Source: Halisarca cf. caerulea
Lineage: Eukaryota > Porifera > Demospongiae > Chondrillida > Halisarcidae
Assembly: GCA_963170055.1 (NCBI GenBank)
Contig: CAUJGJ010000313.1
Coordinates: 1,096,701-1,106,700 of the forward strand
Length of the DNA: 10,000 nucleotides
Reading direction: 5' to 3'
Positions 7,272 through 10,000 of this stretch are shown one piece after another; the stretch's first letter is position 1; the number at the start of each line of letters is the position of its first letter. The translations under genes were made by a program, and so were the position numbers. The notes under the pieces are model-generated. The model saw only the letters and a list, made by a program, of their open reading frames with translations. It was not told where the DNA came from and ran no database searches.

Positions 7272-8283
7272 TCAAGCTAACTTAACAGATACACTGTCCC
7301 TGAATGTCATCAGATCTTTTGCGTGACTTTCAAGTTCTTCAATCATCTTACCTATCTCATTGGCAACATTGGAGTTGGATCCATTTCCACTGTTGTATTT
7401 GTGGATGTCATAGGCTCCTTTGATGATCACAGTGATATCAAATGGTATGCCAATCACGTCAAAAACACACCCAGCAATTCTTAGTCCTTTAGCAGCAGCG
7501 CCTAGAGTTTCAAAAGCAGTGCGAGCTGTTGAGCGCCCTAACTGACTACCCACCCGTACTATGTCAAATGTTGCATCTAGAAGTTTGTAGCTATCATAAA
7601 CAAACTTTCCACCCATTGCCGCAATCGAAAGTTTATCTGCAAAAAATACATAGAATAATGAACAAGGATAGCTGAATGATCAAGTATATATACACTAACC
7701 ATGCAAAACCATGCACACACTGCCAGGACTTCCGTATTTAACATTTACCTTTCATAACTACTGTTGCATACTGAAGGATGTTTTCTTTCTGGATTTCAGG
7801 GTGTCGGCTGTGTACACTGTCTATCTGGTTATTCAGTTGCTGGGCTTTCTTCCGAATATCTTGAGACCACTTTCTGTCACGATCAATCACATTTTTGGCA
7901 TCATTTTTTTTAGCCCTAGCTACCAAGAAGTCACCAAAGTCTGCACCCCCCATGGTTATTGCTCCTGCTCCCCCTATGACACCACCTACAATTGTCAGCA
8001 CATTACTAGCACCTAAGGTCGCAAAGCCAAGTCCAAAGCCCACAATAGCTAGAGTACTTCCAACAGTAGCAGCTGATGCTCCAGCTACTTTGGCCCATGT
8101 TCGCTTCTGATAACTTTCCTCCACTGCTTCCTTAATGTCTTTTAAAATTTCAATGCTCACTTCTCTCCTAGGCAGCCAGTCATCAATCAGCTTTTTCAGC
8201 TCTGGAACAGTATTGACGGAAAGGTCTTCAAATTCCTTGTCTTCGAACAGCTGGCGTAAATAATTCAAGTCAGACTCTGACAT
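7272..8283 (-). CDS. Apolipoprotein L (APOL)-like protein, two exons, 299 aa
   Basis: The coding sequence joins 8283-7749 and 7636-7272 (535 + 365 = 900 nt including TGA). The first ATG follows upstream sequence with no in-frame extension that I favour. Residues 1-62 are charged and helical. Residues 64-122 form a Gly/Ala-rich hydrophobic hairpin (about VAGASAATVGSTLAIVGFGL onward), typical of the APOL membrane-inserting region. Residues 123-178 are charged and probably coiled. Residues 222-260 hold a second Gly/Ala-hydrophobic stretch ending in IIKGAYDIHK, followed by an AxEIxxxIEELE-type helix. That order (hairpin, charged helix, hydrophobic segment, Leu/Glu C-terminal helix) is the APOL family pattern. 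The length is near the shorter vertebrate members. No N-terminal signal peptide is seen, suggesting an intracellular, membrane-associated protein. Vertebrate relatives act in lipid binding, ion channels and innate defence; the role here is unknown. The family call is strong; the function is inference. Confidence 0.85.
7637..7748 (-). other. Intron of the APOL-like gene (112 bp, phase 1)
   Basis: Read on the minus strand, the donor is ATGAAAG|GTAAAT and the acceptor is TTTTTTGCAG|AT. Exon 1 leaves one base (G) that joins AT to give Asp179. The frame then continues through six codons into the open frame at 7616, so the two halves of the gene fit without adjustment. Without splicing, exon 1 would end three codons later at TAA. 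Confidence 0.85.
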
Positions 8284-8460
8284 GGCAACGTGTTATGTGT
8301 ACGTATAATGTAGTTTCAGAGGTATAGTTTGCAGCAGCTATATTAGTAGCTAGAGGTACTTCTTTACTGTAAGCTGATTCATAAGTGGCTCATCCTGGAT
8401 ATATACCCATCCAACAGTTTTGATCATATCTTTTCCTGGAAAACTATTTTGCATATACCC
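8284..8460 (-). promoter_or_regulatory. Upstream region of the APOL-like gene, duplicated at 9732-10000
   Basis: Read on the minus strand, a GGGTATATATCC sequence lies at about 8397-8408, some 115 bp before the ATG, and could be a TATA element. The same region recurs beside the broken copy. There the segment around CTTCCTGGAAACCCACC (9935 onward) lacks the TATATA. Shared blocks include TAGTAGCTAGA, TGTAAGCT and CTTTTCCTGGAAA. The core promoter assignment is inference only. Confidence 0.3.
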
Positions 8461-8736
8461 TCATGAATATCATGACTTATTTATGTGTGGCTTTGGAGCA
8501 GCAGTTTTCATGATTACATTCACCATGCATGCATGAATTTTGTGTTTACACTTTCCCTTAGGCCTGGAATGTGATTTGCTATATATAACTGAGTGGCTTT
8601 TGAAGAACCTCTCCATATTGATGGACAGGATCAATTCCCAAAACTACTTATAGAGTTCAGAGGCAATGTCTTCATTCTTGTGTTGCAGTTATTATTATTA
8701 TTAATAATATCATTTTGATGTTATATAGATGATCTC
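8461..8736. other. Spacer between the APOL-like gene and its broken copy
   Basis: This holds no gene that I can support. CATGCATGCATG lies near 8524. A short TTA/ATA repeat is at 8691-8708, immediately before the region where similarity to exon 1 starts, and may mark the duplication edge. I looked for a copy of exon 2 here, where a full tandem copy would place it, and saw none. Confidence 0.4.
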
Positions 8737-8885
8737 TTCAGACCACTGTCTGTCCTGATCAATCACATTTTGGCATCATTTTTAGCCTTAGCTACAGTTA
8801 TGAAAAGTTGTCAAAGTCTGCACCTGTCATGGTTATTGTCCCTCTCCCCCTATAACACCACCTGCAGCTGTCAGTATATTACTAG

Positions 8886-9029
8886 TCTCGCATAGCCTAT
8901 AGACCGCTAACCTCGCGTCCATTTTTATATACTGATCGGCACTGGTCGGCGAGGTTGATCGGTAACATCAGCATATATATAAAATGGAGGCGAGTTAGGT
9001 TAGTAGTCTGGGTTACGCAAGACTAGAAC
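8886..9029. mobile_element. 144-bp MITE with long imperfect inverted repeats, inside the pseudogene
   Basis: The exact 8-bp repeat ATTACTAG flanks it at 8878-8885 and 9030-9037, and matches a single site in the intact gene (about 8003-8010). The ends pair imperfectly over about 50 bp: TAGTCTCGCATAGCC on the left against TAGTCTTGCGTAACCC from the right, and CTAACCTCGCGTCCATTTT against a matching CTAACCTAACTCGCCTCC stretch. An 8-bp duplication is known for hAT and P-type elements, but the CTAG next to the left end also occurs inside the right end, so the exact terminus is uncertain by a few bases. No coding capacity. Confidence 0.8.
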
Positions 9030-9116
9030 ATTACTAGAGCCTAGCCTGGGGTTACAAAGACAATTACACAATAGCTAAGGTACTTCCAACAACAGCTCCT
9101 GATGTTCCAGCTACAT

Positions 9117-9533
9117 TCAAGGGCGTAGCCAGCTATGAGGCAACCGAGGCATTTGCCTCGGCTGAAATTTTAACCCTGAAAAAATTCTGGAAGGATATTT
9201 GGAAAGGGTGAGAACTCACAAAATGCTACTCAGAGCACTAAGCTATTACATACTGAATTCAAGAACACACAAACATCCTTGAGATGCTACGAGCTGCAAG
9301 AAAACTCTAGAGTAGTGTGATTAGTTTGAGCTTTTGATCAGTGCCACTCGATTCTGCCATATTTGTTCCAAAAATAGAGTTTGTGTCAGCTGACCAGCCA
9401 AATGCTGCATGCTTGAATGGCGTGAGTTGCGACCGTAGATTTTGCATACAAGCTTTATGTTAGTATATATACTGGCTGGGTTCAAGGTTTTGCCTCTGAG
9501 TCAGTAGAAGAAAAATCCTGGCTACATCCTTGA
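9117..9533. mobile_element. 417-bp hAT-like non-autonomous element, inside the pseudogene
   Basis: The left end, TCAAGGGCGTAGCCAG, pairs with the right end read in reverse, TCAAGGATGTAGCCAG (14 of 16). GGCGTAGCCAG-type ends are common in hAT-related non-autonomous elements. The insertion splits the CTACTTTGGCCCATG site of the intact gene. Flanks are ACATT on the left and ACTTT on the right, an imperfect duplication, so the class is not proved. Near the left end is a perfect hairpin, CCGAGGCA/TGCCTCGG at 9144-9161. There is no long reading frame. Confidence 0.7.
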
Positions 9534-9731
9534 CTTTAGACCATGCATGTTTAAATTTGCTTCTGATAACTTTCCTCCATTGCTTTCTTTAAGTTAATAA
9601 TGTTTTAAAAGTTCAATGCTCACTTCTCTCCTAGACTTCCATTCCGACATCATGCAGCTTTTTCAGCTCTGGAATGATTTTCCTGGCAAGGGCTTGAAAT
9701 CTTCTAATAACAGCTGGTAGAAATGCCAACC

Positions 9732-10000
9732 TGTCAAGTATATGTGCATGTATTTCAGAGTTGCATGGTTTACATTAGCAATTAGTAGCTAGACTCTAGC
9801 TACTAATTGGCACTGTAAACCGGTAGAGGGTCTTAATTCTTTCAAATTTATAATTTAATTTACTATCATAATAATGGTGCCGTTACTATTTAAGTGGAGG
9901 TGGTTTCTGTAAGCTAATTGATAATATGTGGCTCTTCCTGGAAACCCACCAACAGTTGTGATATTATTATCTTTTCCTGGAAACTATTTGCATATACCCT
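9732..10000 (-). repeat. Second copy of the APOL upstream region, continuing past the window
   Basis: The segments TTTCAGAG, TTAGTAGCTAGA, CTGTAAGCTAATTGATAA and TCTTTTCCTGGAAACTATTT correspond in order to 8313-8460. The match still holds at base 10000 (TTTGCATATACCCT), so the duplicated unit extends to the right. About 100 bp between 9794 and 9895 have no counterpart in the first copy. Confidence 0.75.
9767..9821. repeat. Near-perfect palindrome with 15-bp arms
   Basis: CAATTAGTAGCTAGA (9779-9793) and TCTAGCTACTAATTG (9795-9809) are exact reverse complements separated by one base. After a four-base mismatch, GGTTTACA (9767-9774) pairs with TGTAAACC (9814-9821). The left arm has a counterpart upstream of the intact gene (TTAGTAGCTAGAGG near 8344); the right arm does not. 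Confidence 0.9.

Larger units (their letters stand above)
8737..9731 (-). pseudogene. Broken tandem copy of APOL-like exon 1
   Basis: Three blocks match exon 1 of the intact gene in the same order and orientation: 8737-8885 with about 7862-8010, 9030-9116 with about 8003-8092, and 9534-9725 with about 8090-8283. Long identities include CAAAGTCTGCACC, AGCTTTTTCAGCTCTGGAA and GCTTCTGATAACTTTCCTCC. The copy has a one-base loss in the ACATTTTTGGC run, other indels, a degraded start region, no part matching the end of exon 1, and no exon 2. Two inverted-repeat insertions interrupt it. It cannot encode an APOL-like protein. Its upstream flank is also duplicated, so it arose by DNA duplication and not through an mRNA copy. 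Confidence 0.85.

Noticed and set aside
7711..8110. Plus-strand frames opposite APOL-like exon 1
   Set aside because: They are antisense shadows of the recognised exon.
1..10000. tRNA, rRNA or known structured RNA genes
   Set aside because: No cloverleaf with the conserved A and B box sequences, and no rRNA segment, was seen on either strand by eye.

Overview
The window looks like animal nuclear DNA, most likely from a demosponge. It has one short GT-AG intron, long AT-rich gene-poor stretches, several minisatellites and many small non-autonomous DNA transposons. There are no bacterial operons, ribosome binding sites or tightly packed reading frames. The sponge assignment is an inference from overall style and from repeat ends with a TCTCGCATAGCC-like start. 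It cannot be proved from this window alone.

The only gene I recognise with confidence is on the minus strand at 7272-8283. It is a two-exon gene for an apolipoprotein L (APOL)-like protein of 299 residues, with a 112-bp intron whose splice ends and phase fit exactly. A second, dead copy of its first exon and upstream region lies next to it in the same orientation, from 8737 to the window end. That copy lacks exon 2, carries frameshifts, and has been opened by two unrelated inverted-repeat insertions (8886-9029 and 9117-9533). A possible third rearrangement lies around 9767-9895. Together they record a tandem duplication followed by decay.

The left end (3-288 and 1394-1533, plus strand) holds two stretches that behave like exons of one gene entering from the left: both are open, their phases are compatible, and the second has good splice borders. 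I do not recognise the protein. The space between them holds a 39-bp minisatellite.

The middle (about 1560-7270) has no recognisable gene. It holds (GT)n tracts, a CpG-rich block of unknown nature (2305-2955), a 28-bp minisatellite (3415-3707), and a 715-bp element bounded by perfect 29-bp inverted repeats (3816-4530). Further on are a pogo/Tigger-like MITE with TA target site (5015-5346), a 23/20-bp minisatellite of 17 units (5849-6221) and one end of a second Tigger/mariner-like repeat (6661 onward). Most of the longer reading frames here are by-products of the minisatellites.

I found no convincing new biological system. The most useful items are the APOL-like gene with its transposon-broken neighbour, and the set of inverted-repeat elements.
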